DNA of 64,000 bases from Onthophagus taurus (lineage: Eukaryota; Arthropoda; Insecta; Coleoptera; Scarabaeidae). The notes beneath the pieces are model-generated. The model was not told where the DNA came from. It saw only the letters and a program-made list of their open reading frames with translations, and ran no database searches. The stretch lies in assembly GCF_036711975.1 (NCBI RefSeq), contig NC_091971.1:1247501-1311500 (forward strand). Direction: 5' to 3'. Numbering within the stretch: position 1 is the first letter of the stretch; each line of letters opens with the position of its first letter. Positions 13,001 through 23,289 of this stretch are shown in pieces. A program made the position numbers and the translations under genes.

Positions 13001-16000
13001 CAAAAATTAATATTTTTGAGGTTATATTCTTATTGTTGATTTAATCAAAAAATGTTGTTAACAAAATTTGTTTAGAATTACTTCAGGAACAGTGTTTGTT
13101 AATACAATTTTTTGCTAACTTGAAATTTTAATTTCCCTCTGAATAGTATGCTATTAAAATTAATTATCTCAACAATTATTGTTTTTATTAAAAAATGTTT
13201 TAAATAAAATTTGTTTCAATTTCGATTTTGAATCAATTATCTTAATAAAAAATTTTTACATCTCTATTAATTAAGCATCTAATTATAATTATGTATAGAG
13301 ACAGAAAAATTATTATTTTGAGGTTATCTCCTTAATTATTGATTAAATCAAAAAAAGTTGTTGACAAAGTTTGTTTAGAATTGTTTCAGGAACAATTTTT
13401 GTTAACACAATTTTTTTCTAACTTGAAATTTTAATTTCCCACTGAACAGTATGCTACAAAAATTAATATTTTTGAGGTTATATTCTTATTGTTGATTTAA
13501 TCAAAAAATGTTGTTAACAAAATTTGTTTAGAATTACTTCAGGAACAGTGTTTGTTAATAAAATTTTTTGCTAACTTGAAATTTTAATTTCCCTCTGAAT
13601 AGTATGCTATCAAAATTAATTATCTCAACGATTATTGCTTTTATTAAAAAATGTTTTACATAAAATTTGTTTCAATTTCGATTTTGAATCAATTATCTTA
13701 ATAAAAAATTTTTACATCTCTATTAATTAACCATCTAAGTGTAATTATGTATAAAAATTTAAAAATTATTATTTTGAGGTTATCTCCTTAATTATTGATT
13801 AAATCAAAAAAAGTTGTTGGTAAAGTTTGTTTAGAATTGTTTCAGGAACAATTTTTGGTAACACAATTTTTTTCTTACTTGAAATTTTAATTTCCCACTG
13901 AACAGTATGGTATTCTTTTAATCAAGATTTTCTGAGAACGAGTGGAGGGGGGAAATCGTTTTGTTACAAAAGTTCCGTGCCCTGCTAATTATCACCAAAA
14001 ATATGCAAAAACCGATATTATTAAACTTGTATTTTTATCATAGATAAACATCAAATTATTCCGGAAGTTATTTTTAAATAAAATCATGTTGTTTTCAATT
14101 TAACAGTTTTTTATGTTTTAACTAACACATAAATAATAAAATCTGTCCGGGAATAAATAGGAAAAGAGAAACAAAATTGAAATGGACATTGCGTTCTCAT
14201 TCATGTGAAGTGGTGACATTGGTTTTAACATTTGGTCAATGTCTATCAACTCTCTGATATGACTAACAACTGCGATCGATGTACTTCCGTAATTACTCCC
14301 GGTGAAATACCTAGTTGACATTAAAGGGCAATTTTTGAATTTTTCAAACGCTTGATTCATTTCAAATTCGTGCTTCATTTCCGGATTCACTATTTTTTTT
14401 TTCTATTCTCTTCCAATCGATTCAATTTTTTTTAGAGGAGTTAATTAATAGCCGCTCATTGTTAGCCGTTTCCCAATTCATTTTATGATTCTGACAGTTA
14501 AACATGTACAATACTTTTTTATTTTACCTTTCATTCAGTGAAAAATGATTCAATAAATTTTTATTTTTTATATTTTTTAGGGAGTAGATGGAAGATAAGA
14601 AATTTATCTTATAGAATAACCAAGTATCCAGTAAATGTACCTAAAGATGAGGTCGATAATGAGATACAAAGAGCCTTTGACGTTTGGTCCGATCACACAG
14701 ACTTGACATTTAAGCAAATGAGAAGGGGTTCGGTAAACATTGAAATTAAATTTGAGAAGGGAGAGCATGGAGATGGGGATCCCTTCGATGGTCCTGGTGG
14801 AACTTTAGCCCACGCTTATTTTCCAGTAAGTAAATAATCTTACTCTAAACTATCTGAACTTGGGGAAATTTTATCTCATTGGGTCAAGTTTTTTTGGAGA
14901 TAACCCATTTATTTGGCTAATAATTTTTGTTTTATCTAAGGTTTTTGGAGGTGATGTTCATTTTGATGCTGCTGAACAATGGACCATTAATAAATACAGT
15001 GGGACCAACCTTTTCCAAGTAGCGGCTCATGAAATCGGTCATTCTTTAGGTTTAAGTCACACTGATGTAAAAAATGCTTTAATGGCACCATTTTATCGAG
15101 GTTATCAACCTTATTTCGTATTAGATTCCGATGATATTTCGGGAATTCAAAGACTATATGGTGGAAAAACTACTGTGACTGCTTCCCCACCGGCAGATAG
15201 AGACGACAAAGAGGGTACACCAACGAATATTTCACCTGACGAACAAATTTTGTGCAAAGACCCAAAAATCGATGCAATTTTCCAAAGCGCCGAAGGAAAT
15301 ACTTATGTGTTTAAAGGAAATCAATATTGGAGGTTAAACGATCAAAGTATAGATCCTGGATATCCAAAATTAATCGCAAGTGGATGGCCTGGGCTACCTG
15401 GAGATATAAGTTCAGCTTTTACTTATAAAAATGGGAAAACTTATTTCTTTAAGGGTACAAAATATTGGAGATATAATGGGCGAAGAATGGATGGGGATTA
15501 TCCTAAAGATATATCGTCTGGTTTTGCTGGAATTCCCGATGATATTGATGCCGCTATGGTTTGGAGTGGAAATGGAAAAATTTATTTCTTCAAAGGTACA
15601 TATTTATTTTTTTTTTGTTCAATATAGAATTATTTTATTTTAGGTAGTAAATTTTGGCGTTTCGATCCAATGCAACGCCCACCAGTAAAAAGTACCTATC
15701 CAAAACCAATTTCAAATTGGGAGGGAATACCAAATAATCTCGACGATGCTTTCCAATACTCAAACGGTTACACGTACTTCTACAAAAATGGAGCTTATTA
15801 TAGATTCAACGATCGCGCGTTTGCCGTGGATGCAGCAACTCCAGCTTTCCCAAGATCAGCAGCTTATTATTGGTTCGGGTGTCAATCGGCACCTACAGGA
15901 ACCATAGGTACACCAATATACAAAGAAGGGCTACATGAAGGGGACGATGACGGCTACGATTCATTCGATGCAGGTAGGAATGACGTCTGATGATTCAATA

Positions 16001-17704
16001 TCATCATTTTATTTTTTTTTTTTATCTCTCCAAACAAAACAAATCTATAAACTATCCTTTGCTTGCATCTATCAAGTCTTTTTTTTTTCATACAAAAGTG
16101 TTGCTTTTATTACTTAATGCCTTCCTACCTGAGCATCGTGTTAAAAACTGGAATCTCATTTAATTTAAAACCATTTTTATTTTAAGTTTGAAATTTTTGT
16201 TATGATTTCAAATTTGAAAATAACGAATCTGCTGAATGACGACGTCATCGTTCCCTTTCAACAGTACGTATGCGCATGCAAAGAGAACCAAAGCATGACT
16301 TTTTATTATTATTATATACACGTTTTTTGTGTTTGTACTTTAGTTTGCATGTAGCACCAGCTTTTTGTTGAGATTGTTATTTGTTAAATGTACGTTTATG
16401 CGACAGCACGAATTTTTTTTTAGATTTATTTGGTAGATTTGTTTAGAAATAATTCTTAATGGTTCTTTTGTAATATGTTCGTATTGATATAGTAATTCAA
16501 AATAATTGGGAAATTTGCATTTTTATCAAATTTAAATTAACCACAACAGTCTAGGAATGAAATTTTCCAGAAAAATTGTTCATTTAATTCGATTTATTCA
16601 ACATTACAAATAATACGTAGAAATTATGTAAAAAAAATTTCAAATCTGTTTTAAGATATTTCTCAAAATTGATCCAAATTGATAGGCCAACCAATTCTCT
16701 AATAATTGTCATCTCCAACATATCTCAACATCTTCCCCAACATTACTTTTTCCAACAAAATCTAATAACCCATCATAACTCTATCATTTGATCAAATCTT
16801 CCTTAATATTATAAACTTGGCCCAAAGTTGCTTGCGGTCGATTTAATTAAATTTATTCTGGTAAATTGATGTTTAAATCCAGCTATAAAAAAATTAACTA
16901 AAAAAATCCAATTATTGAATTAATTGAATTACTGTTATTTACGACTTTGTGAGCACAATTTTATTTTATGTATCTATTTTATAAGTAGTTTAGTTTCAAA
17001 GTGTTGCATGCCACAAAAAGCACGACAGCTTTATTTTCCCTTAAAAGCTTGTTTTAATGATATTTTGTTATTATAATTTATTTAATTTTTGGTTTTGTAA
17101 AATTAGTTTTCGAATTCGTTGCTGGTTATTATTAGCATTTTGTTTTTCGATATAGTCATTCGTAAGATACGTCAACAATTGTTTGATTCCCTCAACAAGT
17201 CTGATATGCCAAGGTTCTTCAGACAACCGGACAGATTCTGACGTCGCAGCTACACATATCTGTCCGTTTTATAAGTATGTGCCGTCCACTCATTTTATGT
17301 TATCATTTCACAATAAGAAAATCTTACTAAGAATAGAATTATAAATAGAACAAGATTTTATTTTATTTTGTTTTAATTTTATTGTTCTATTTATAAAGCT
17401 AATTTAACTTTTTTTAATTATTGTTTCGCATGCTAAAAAAACTATGTTTGCCTTTTCGTCTTAAAAAAATCACATTTTGTTAAAAAAAATTTATAATTTT
17501 GTATACAACTTTTTGCACACTTAAAGCTAAACTTATCGTTATACTAATCAAATTTTGTGTGATTCAGTCGAAGACAATTCTGATACATCAAGCGAAGCCT
17601 CTGTTGGTTTGGGAAGGAGTTCCTCCACGCGATTTTTGCCATCATTAACAACGATCGCAACAGTTTTCGTCGTCGATTTATTGAGGAGATTTCTTGCATC
17701 GTGA
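10087..17704 (+). CDS. Mmp1: Matrix metalloproteinase 1 orthologue (partial, six exons)
   Basis: This is a secreted zinc endopeptidase that cleaves extracellular matrix. Visible exons are 10087-10213, 10333-10440, 14581-14825, 14941-15595, 15644-15973 and 17568-17704. They join in frame with GT-AG borders to give 533 residues. The order is: propeptide with cysteine switch PRCGVKD (10371-10391; PRCGVPD is the usual form); furin site RSKR (10416-10427); catalytic domain with zinc site HEIGHSLGLSH (15028-15060) and Met-turn ALMAP; a hinge; then a four-bladed hemopexin domain closed by the cysteine of WFGC. The signal-peptide exon is not seen. The last exon adds a Ser/Thr-rich tail and a weakly hydrophobic C-terminus (FLPSLTTIATVFVVDLL), which may be a membrane or GPI tail. 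Reading through the 15974 donor would instead end after GRNDV at 15990. Intron 2 is enlarged to 4.1 kb by transposons. The family assignment is certain; the 1-type orthology is likely. Confidence 0.93.
10558..10690 (-). pseudogene. Relic of a mariner-type transposase
   Basis: Inside the second visible metalloproteinase intron, the minus strand encodes EYLNRTFPARW and WFPRSPGLNF. These match, in order, the conserved C-terminal block of Tc1/mariner transposases (the same block is intact at 37542-37886). The catalytic aspartates are lost: SPDL has become SPGL and the QDGAPP block has become QNRASS. No TIR was recognised around it. This is a dead fragment. Confidence 0.6.
11033..13991. mobile_element. 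DNA transposon with about 60-bp TIRs and an internal 456-bp tandem array
   Basis: The left end (TAATTAG, then AGGGCACGCAACTTTTGTAA, through CTCCACTCGTTCTCAG) is mirrored at 13932-13991 as an inverted repeat; the left arm differs by a small AATAC insertion. Between the arms, a repeated unit is marked by GAGGTTATCTCCTTAA at 11496, 11952, 12408, 12864, 13320 and 13776, every interval exactly 456 bp. Each unit contains two related sub-blocks (a TTCAGGAACAGTGTTTG version and a TTCAGGAACAATTTTTG version). There is no transposase, so the element is non-autonomous. It lies in the metalloproteinase intron before 14581. The superfamily is not assigned because the target duplication is unclear (the TAATTAG on both sides may belong to the TIR). 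Confidence 0.85.
15974..17567. other. Last metalloproteinase intron
   Basis: This intron separates the last hemopexin exon from the short tail exon. It is AT-rich, and I found no further exon or transposon end. A readthrough transcript would stop at 15988-15990. The area at 16230-16330 and 17190-17290 is less AT-rich, with no identified content. Confidence 0.5.
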
Positions 17705-18661
17705 TACGATTTAAGAAGAGATCGTTGGATTTTTAGGTTTTAACCGCGTTGTAGCACAGTTCTTTTATAAATGATTGTGATGCAACAACCCCACAAAAAA
17801 AAGGACCACAATATGATATCATCGTCCCCAAGAAAAAAATCTATCGATTAGTTAAGAAAATTTTAACACTAATTTTTATTTTGTACATAGTTTTTCTCAA
17901 CAGTGTTTATTTTTTTTTAATCGATCGATTTTTACTTTTTTTAAATAAAATAAATTTTTTTCGTCGTCTTTTTTATTTAAATAATTATACAAATTGTAAT
18001 TTATTTTTTAATTGTAACTCCCTGAATGTTAAATACGTAAAAAAATAAACTTTATTGTAGAATTAAAACATAAGTAACCGACTATTTAAAAAAAAATGTA
18101 TTCTAGTATTTGTTCGTTTCAGTCTCGAGTTGTAGAGACGTACTGAAATTAGATTATAATTAATTAATAAAAATTCTATTTTTAAACACGTTGATTTTTT
18201 TGAACTGCTGTTTTCAAGAACGCAACCTTACTATTGTGTACTGGCCTTTTTTTTGTGTATACAAAAATTTCAACCATGTCGTTCTCTTGACTAGTAAATC
18301 TAGGGCCAAAGGACTAATGTGAAGTATCTGTCCATTATTATGTTCCATTTATTATGTTCTTAGCTGATATATTCCTTATTATTGGAGATAGCGAAAAACT
18401 AAATGCACCATTTGAAAACTTGATTCTTTCTCTATCTAAAACCGGGTTTAAAAAATAATGAACAGTACTTAAAATAGCTCAAAATTACCAAACTTCAAGC
18501 CCTTGTGCAATTTACAACAAAAATAAAATAAATTTTGACAATGTAAGGAAATAGGTATGTAGCAGTTGGTAACACTATAACACTTCAAAATAGAAATTTG
18601 AATTGACAGTTACAAATTGTCAAAATCCAAAATTAATTCACCTGAAAAAATATTTCATGTA
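17705..18661. other. Probable 3' UTR and flank of the metalloproteinase gene
   Basis: Several AATAAA-type signals lie downstream of the stop (around 17944-17950 and 18045-18050), consistent with a 3' UTR of a few hundred bases. After about 18200 I see no features up to the transposon end at 18662. Confidence 0.4.
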
Positions 18662-20003
18662 CAGGGTGGTTCAAATTCGATGTCCGAATAGGCTAACTCG
18701 GAAACTATAAGAGTTAGAAAAAAAGTAGCTTACATGTCATGATCTCGTTTTTCGAGAAACTGCTAATGCCGAAAACCTCATAGCGCTCTTGTCTTTTGTT
18801 TTTCCGCTAGAGGCTAAAATTGAAAATATCGTAAAACCAGCAAGCGCAATTATCTTGGTTATTATTATAGCTGGAGTATTATAACTAAGACATTATATGG
18901 ACACTTTTTTACAGAGAATTTGATGACGTAGCCAAAAAAATTTTTTCGGTTTTAGATTTTGAGATATTATCACAATGTTCGTTTTTTTAAATGGAAACAA
19001 CCACTGATTATTCGCTTATTAAATTCGTTATTTTTTTCTGATTACAAAAATATAGGGTTTGACAGGTCTATTTCTTATTGTTTTAGAATAAAGCTAAAAA
19101 TTAAGTTTTCTTTTAGTGTCTTCCAAAAAATTAAATTTACAGTTTCCTGTAAATTACGGTATTATAATTAAAAATTAAAAAAACATATCTCTGATATTTG
19201 AAACAAATATATTTGTTGAACTATTTAATTTATATATGTAATTATACAAAAGTTGGAATAGATTGCATTATTTCACATTTTTTATTAATATTTAATATTA
19301 TTCTTAAATGACTTAATAAATTATTGATAGATGGCGCCATATGTTTTTTTTAATTCAAATAAACATAGCAACATTTGTTTGTATTCAAAAATTTTCTGAA
19401 GTGTCACTTTAAAAATCCTGTTTTTTAAGATGGATTACGAAAAGTTTAACATGTTAGAATGTTACATATTAGAAAATAAAGTAAATTTTATATAAATTTT
19501 TACAGGAAACTGTAAATTTAATTTCGTCGACGACACTAGATGGAAATTTTATAAAAAAAGGTTATTTTTAGCTTTATTCTAAAACAATAAGAAATAGACC
19601 TTTCGAACCCTATATTTTTGTAATTAAAAAAAAATAAGGAATTTAATAAGCGAATAATCAGTGGTTGTTTCCATTTAAAAAAATGAAAATTGTCATGATA
19701 TCTCAAAATCTAAAACCGAAAAGATTTTTTTGTCTACATCATCAAATTCTCTGTAAAAAAGTGTCCATATAATGTCTTAGTTATAATACTCCACCTAGAA
19801 TAATAACGAAGATAATTGCACTTGCTGGTTTTACGATATTTTCAATTTTGGCCTCTAGGGGAAAAACAAAAGACGATAGCGCTATGAGGTTTTCGGCATT
19901 AGCAGTTTCTCGAAAAACGAGATCGTGACATGGAAGCTACTTTTTTTCTAACTCTTATAGTTTCCGAGTTAGCCTATTCGGACATCGAATTTGAACCACC
20001 CTG
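18662..20003. mobile_element. Foldback-type Tc1/mariner-like element with about 500-bp TIRs
   Basis: The left arm begins CAGGGTGGTTCAAATTCGAT after TA (18660-18661). The right arm ends as its inverted copy before TA (20004-20005). The arms are roughly 18662-19165 and 19500-20003 with scattered mismatches, joined by an AT-rich core of about 330 bp. No transposase is present. The TA target duplication and CAGGGTG termini are those of Tc1/mariner-group MITEs. Short open frames inside are by-products. Confidence 0.88.
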
Positions 20004-20536
20004 TACACCTCCCTAAATAAGAGAAATTGCTCAGAGTTCTATTAAAACTACTTCCAGAGAAGTCCCACGAAAGGTAAGAATAACAGTGAGCTAAATTTAA
20101 GGCGTTGTGCGATGAGAAGATTAAAGAAATTAAGAAAATGTCGCCAACTTGAACTTGTTCCATAAAATGTTCATTTCAGTTATTGTTTTAACACCAGTGT
20201 GATCTCGGGGGTAGATGCTAAGTTGTTGCTGTTTGCGAACATCGGGTTATAATTTTAAGTTTTGTAAAAATTTATTACTTCATTTATTTTTTCTTATAGT
20301 ATCAATTTAAATTTATTTGTTTTGTTACATTTAATATCTCGCCCTATTGATTTATTTTGCTTCATTTTTGTATTATGATAGCGTTTATTATTATTTAAAA
20401 CAGTTATAAAAATATAAAACACTTATATTAGGCAACCAAACATACAAATATTGATACTTAAAAATTTAATCATTTTAATAAATAACTATTACAACGAAAA
20501 TATTATTAATTTATGTAATAATATAAATTTTTTTAA
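20004..20536. other. Intergenic, downstream of HUS1
   Basis: This AT-rich stretch contains minus-strand AATAAA-type signals (for example near 20384) that could end the HUS1 transcript. Nothing else is recognised. Confidence 0.4.
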
Positions 20537-21409
20537 CTATAACGATACTTGTGTTAAATAATATTGTAACGATAAGCTACCATTTTGTTCCAAATAAAAC
20601 TTAACCATTCTATTATGTACAATACTACAAATAGTTCTTGCATTATGTAATTGCATTCCTGTTAAAAACATTAAGAATTTTTTAACATCAACTGTAGCAG
20701 AAACAGTTTCAAATAACTCCTCCTCATTATCACCATCATCATGTAAAAATGTTGATCCAACTGCAAAGGATTGAACACTTAAATCAGGATAATGTGCTGA
20801 TAAACTAACTGTATTTGTTTTTATTTGTAAACTTAATCTTCCATATTTATTAGCAGAGACATTGATAGTTGGATTCATACTTTTCATGCTTTCAACGATG
20901 GTTTTAACCAATCGTAAATTTGGCATTTCAATAGAAACATGGAAGTCATTAAACACAGGTTCGGCGTAATCTTGCCAATATTGTTTTAATATTATTTCAA
21001 CTGGAATATCATGTACACGTTGAATACTTCGGGTACTCTCTGTATTTTGTTCTATTTCAATCGTTAAACAGGGTGTTTGTCTGTTTGTTAGTTTTATTTT
21101 GATGAAAACCACGTTTTGTTTGAGTACATTTAAACATCTGGCCAACATCGCAGTTGAAACGGATAAATAGATTTCGTTACTTTCTTCAGCTACTCCAAAC
21201 ATATTGAATTCTTTAAAATAAAAATTTACTGGTAGTTCGCACCATACAAAAGGCTTTTTTGGACCTTTATCATCGTTGGAGATTATTATACAAAGTTTTC
21301 TTGGGACTATTCTTAACACACATTCTTTTGATAACTTTGAGATTCCTGTGGTTATATTTGAGAGTTCTTTCATTGCTACACCATCGGTAACTTTACACCT
21401 AAACTTCAT
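20537..21409 (-). CDS. Hus1-like: Checkpoint clamp subunit HUS1 (single exon, 290 aa)
   Basis: HUS1 is one of three subunits of the 9-1-1 (RAD9-RAD1-HUS1) clamp. The clamp is loaded on damaged DNA in the nucleus and activates the ATR checkpoint. The protein starts MKFRCKVTDG, the usual start of this family, and 290 residues is close to the usual length of about 280. Family blocks in order are: CVLRIVPRKLCIII near residue 30, WCELPVNFYFKEFNM near 60, the NEIYLSVS strand, IKIKLTNRQTPCLTIEI, and a second PCNA-like half with an acidic loop HDDGDNEEE. The gene is intronless and uninterrupted. Its ATG is 310 bp from the divergent rumi ATG, so the two may share a bidirectional promoter. That interval carries a partial duplication (see 21475-21769). 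Confidence 0.93.
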   Translation of the reverse strand: MKFRCKVTDGVAMKELSNITTGISKLSKECVLRIVPRKLCIIISNDDKGPKKPFVWCELPVNFYFKEFNMFGVAEESNEIYLSVSTAMLARCLNVLKQNVVFIKIKLTNRQTPCLTIEIEQNTESTRSIQRVHDIPVEIILKQYWQDYAEPVFNDFHVSIEMPNLRLVKTIVESMKSMNPTINVSANKYGRLSLQIKTNTVSLSAHYPDLSVQSFAVGSTFLHDDGDNEEELFETVSATVDVKKFLMFLTGMQLHNARTICSIVHNRMVKFYLEQNGSLSLQYYLTQVSL

Positions 21410-21474
21410 TTTAGCAGTAACTAAAATAAACCAAATTTTAACATAACCCCAATAACCTAAAACCTGTCAAGTTT

Positions 21475-21769
21475 TTGAATTTAATTTTACCTGCTCAAAG
21501 TAGATGTCGCTCATATTTTAATTAAAATATGTACATTTTAAGTATTTCTTAATCTATTTACTTTGTAATTTTCATAAAACTTTTTAAAAGGGTTAAGAAA
21601 TTTATATTAAAATTAATTCTAATTAAAAGTACTTAATTGTTTGAATTTAATTTCATCCGTCAAAATTAGATGTCGCTTTAAATCCCTGTAGTTGTTGGTA
21701 CACAAAACATTAAAAAAAAATGTATTTTAAGTATTTTTTGTATATTTTCTTTGTTGTTTTTATAAACTT
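21475..21769. repeat. Partial tandem duplication spanning the rumi start
   Basis: Copy A (21475-21583) and copy B (21640-21769) share TTGAATTTAATTT, AGATGTCGCT, an ATG followed by TTTTAAGTATTT, and a TCATAAAACTT/TTATAAACTT block, offset by about 170 bp. Copy B contains the real rumi ATG and signal-peptide codons. Copy A keeps an ATG (21529) but a 2-bp difference throws it into a stop after seven codons. The duplication covers much of the HUS1-rumi interval. Confidence 0.7.
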
Positions 21770-23095
21770 AGTCGCGTGTTCAAGTGATACTTGTTCTAAG
21801 TCTAATAAGAGTAATTGTAATTTGTTAAAAAACGAAAATAAGTACAACAAAGGTAATCTAACCTATACGTTTTTAATTTGGCGGGAAATTTAAATTTGAC
21901 ATTTTAATAGAAATAAATCAAAATTACAAAAAATATTTCGAAGAAATAAGCGAAGCGAAGAAGAAATATACACCATGCGAAACTGATAAATGTAAATGTT
22001 ACTCAAATGTGATAAATAATGATCTCAAAGCTTTTACTTCTGGAATAACCAAAAATGATATTGAGAGAGTTAAATCAAAGTAAATTAATACAAATTTGAT
22101 TGATTAGATTGTTGAGTTAAATTGTTTTTATTTCAGAGGCTCAAAATATCAAATAATTAATCACAAACTATATAGAGATAAAGACTGTATGTTTCCTTCG
22201 AGATGTTTGGGAATAGAACATTTCTTATTGAACTTATTACCTCATTTACCGGATATGGAATTTATAATAAATTCAAGAGATTGGCCACAAATTCATAAAG
22301 ATTACGGCGTTTTTGGGCCAGTATTTTCTTTTAGTAAAACCAATGATTATCATGATATTATGTACCCAGCTTGGGCGTTTTGGGAGGGAGGACCTGCGAT
22401 TGAATTATACCCCAGAGGAATTGGTAATAAACTTTTTTAATTTATTAGCACAATTTATTAAAACTATATTTATAGGAAGATGGGATTTACATCGTGAACA
22501 ATTATCAAAAACAGCAAATGAAACTTCTTGGGAAAGCAAAATTCCAAAAGCATTTTTTAGAGGCTCTCGCACAAGTTCTGAACGAGATCCTTTAATCTTA
22601 TTATCCAGGGAACATCCCGAATTAATCGACGCGAAATACACAAAAAATCAAGCTTGGAAATCCGAAGGTGACACTTTACACGCTCCCCCTGCAAAAGAAG
22701 TTTCATTTGAAGAACATTGCAAATATAAATATTTATTTAATTTTCGCGGCGTAGCCGCAAGTTTTCGTTTTAAACACATCCTTTTATGCAAATCGTTAGT
22801 TTTTCATGTAGGTGATGAATGGCAGGAATTTTTTTATACCGCTTTAAAGCCTTGGATTCATTACGTTCCGGTTAAAACGACGGCTACAAAACAGGATATT
22901 TGGAATTTAATTGAGTTTTTTAGGGAAAATGAGGATTTGGCAAGGGAAATTTCGGAAAATGGGCATAAATTAATTTGGAATCATTTAAAAATGAACGATG
23001 TTAAGTGTTATTGGAGTAAGTTATTGAAGAAATATGCCAAGTTGTTATTGTTTAAACCTAGTTTGGATTTAAATTTAATTGAGATAAAAAAGTAA
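21720..23095 (+). CDS. rumi: Protein O-glucosyltransferase rumi/POGLUT1 (four exons, 402 aa)
   Basis: This ER-lumenal CAP10-domain enzyme transfers glucose from UDP-glucose to serine in EGF repeats, including those of Notch. Exons are 21720-21852, 21911-22079, 22137-22423 and 22476-23095. Introns are 52-58 bp with GT-AG borders and all joins stay in frame. The start is set by a signal peptide ([20 protein letters not shown]). Family blocks are: [40 protein letters not shown] (catalytic aspartate region); [56 protein letters not shown]; and [14 protein letters not shown]. The length of 402 is normal. Oddly, the C-terminus is LIEIKK, with no KDEL-like retention signal. HUS1 is divergent, 310 bp upstream. 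Confidence 0.93.
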
Positions 23096-23289
23096 AATGT
23101 TTAAATAACTTTATAGTATAAAATGCACTGGTGAATGTCTCATTAGGAATAAGTATTAAAATATTGATGTGATTAGAAATGACAATAATAATACTATTTA
23201 ATAATACAGTAGACTTTCAATAATCTGGCATGTTTCTTGACCGGTGTTATTTTAAAACGATAGGTCATTATTATTATTATTGCTGCCAG

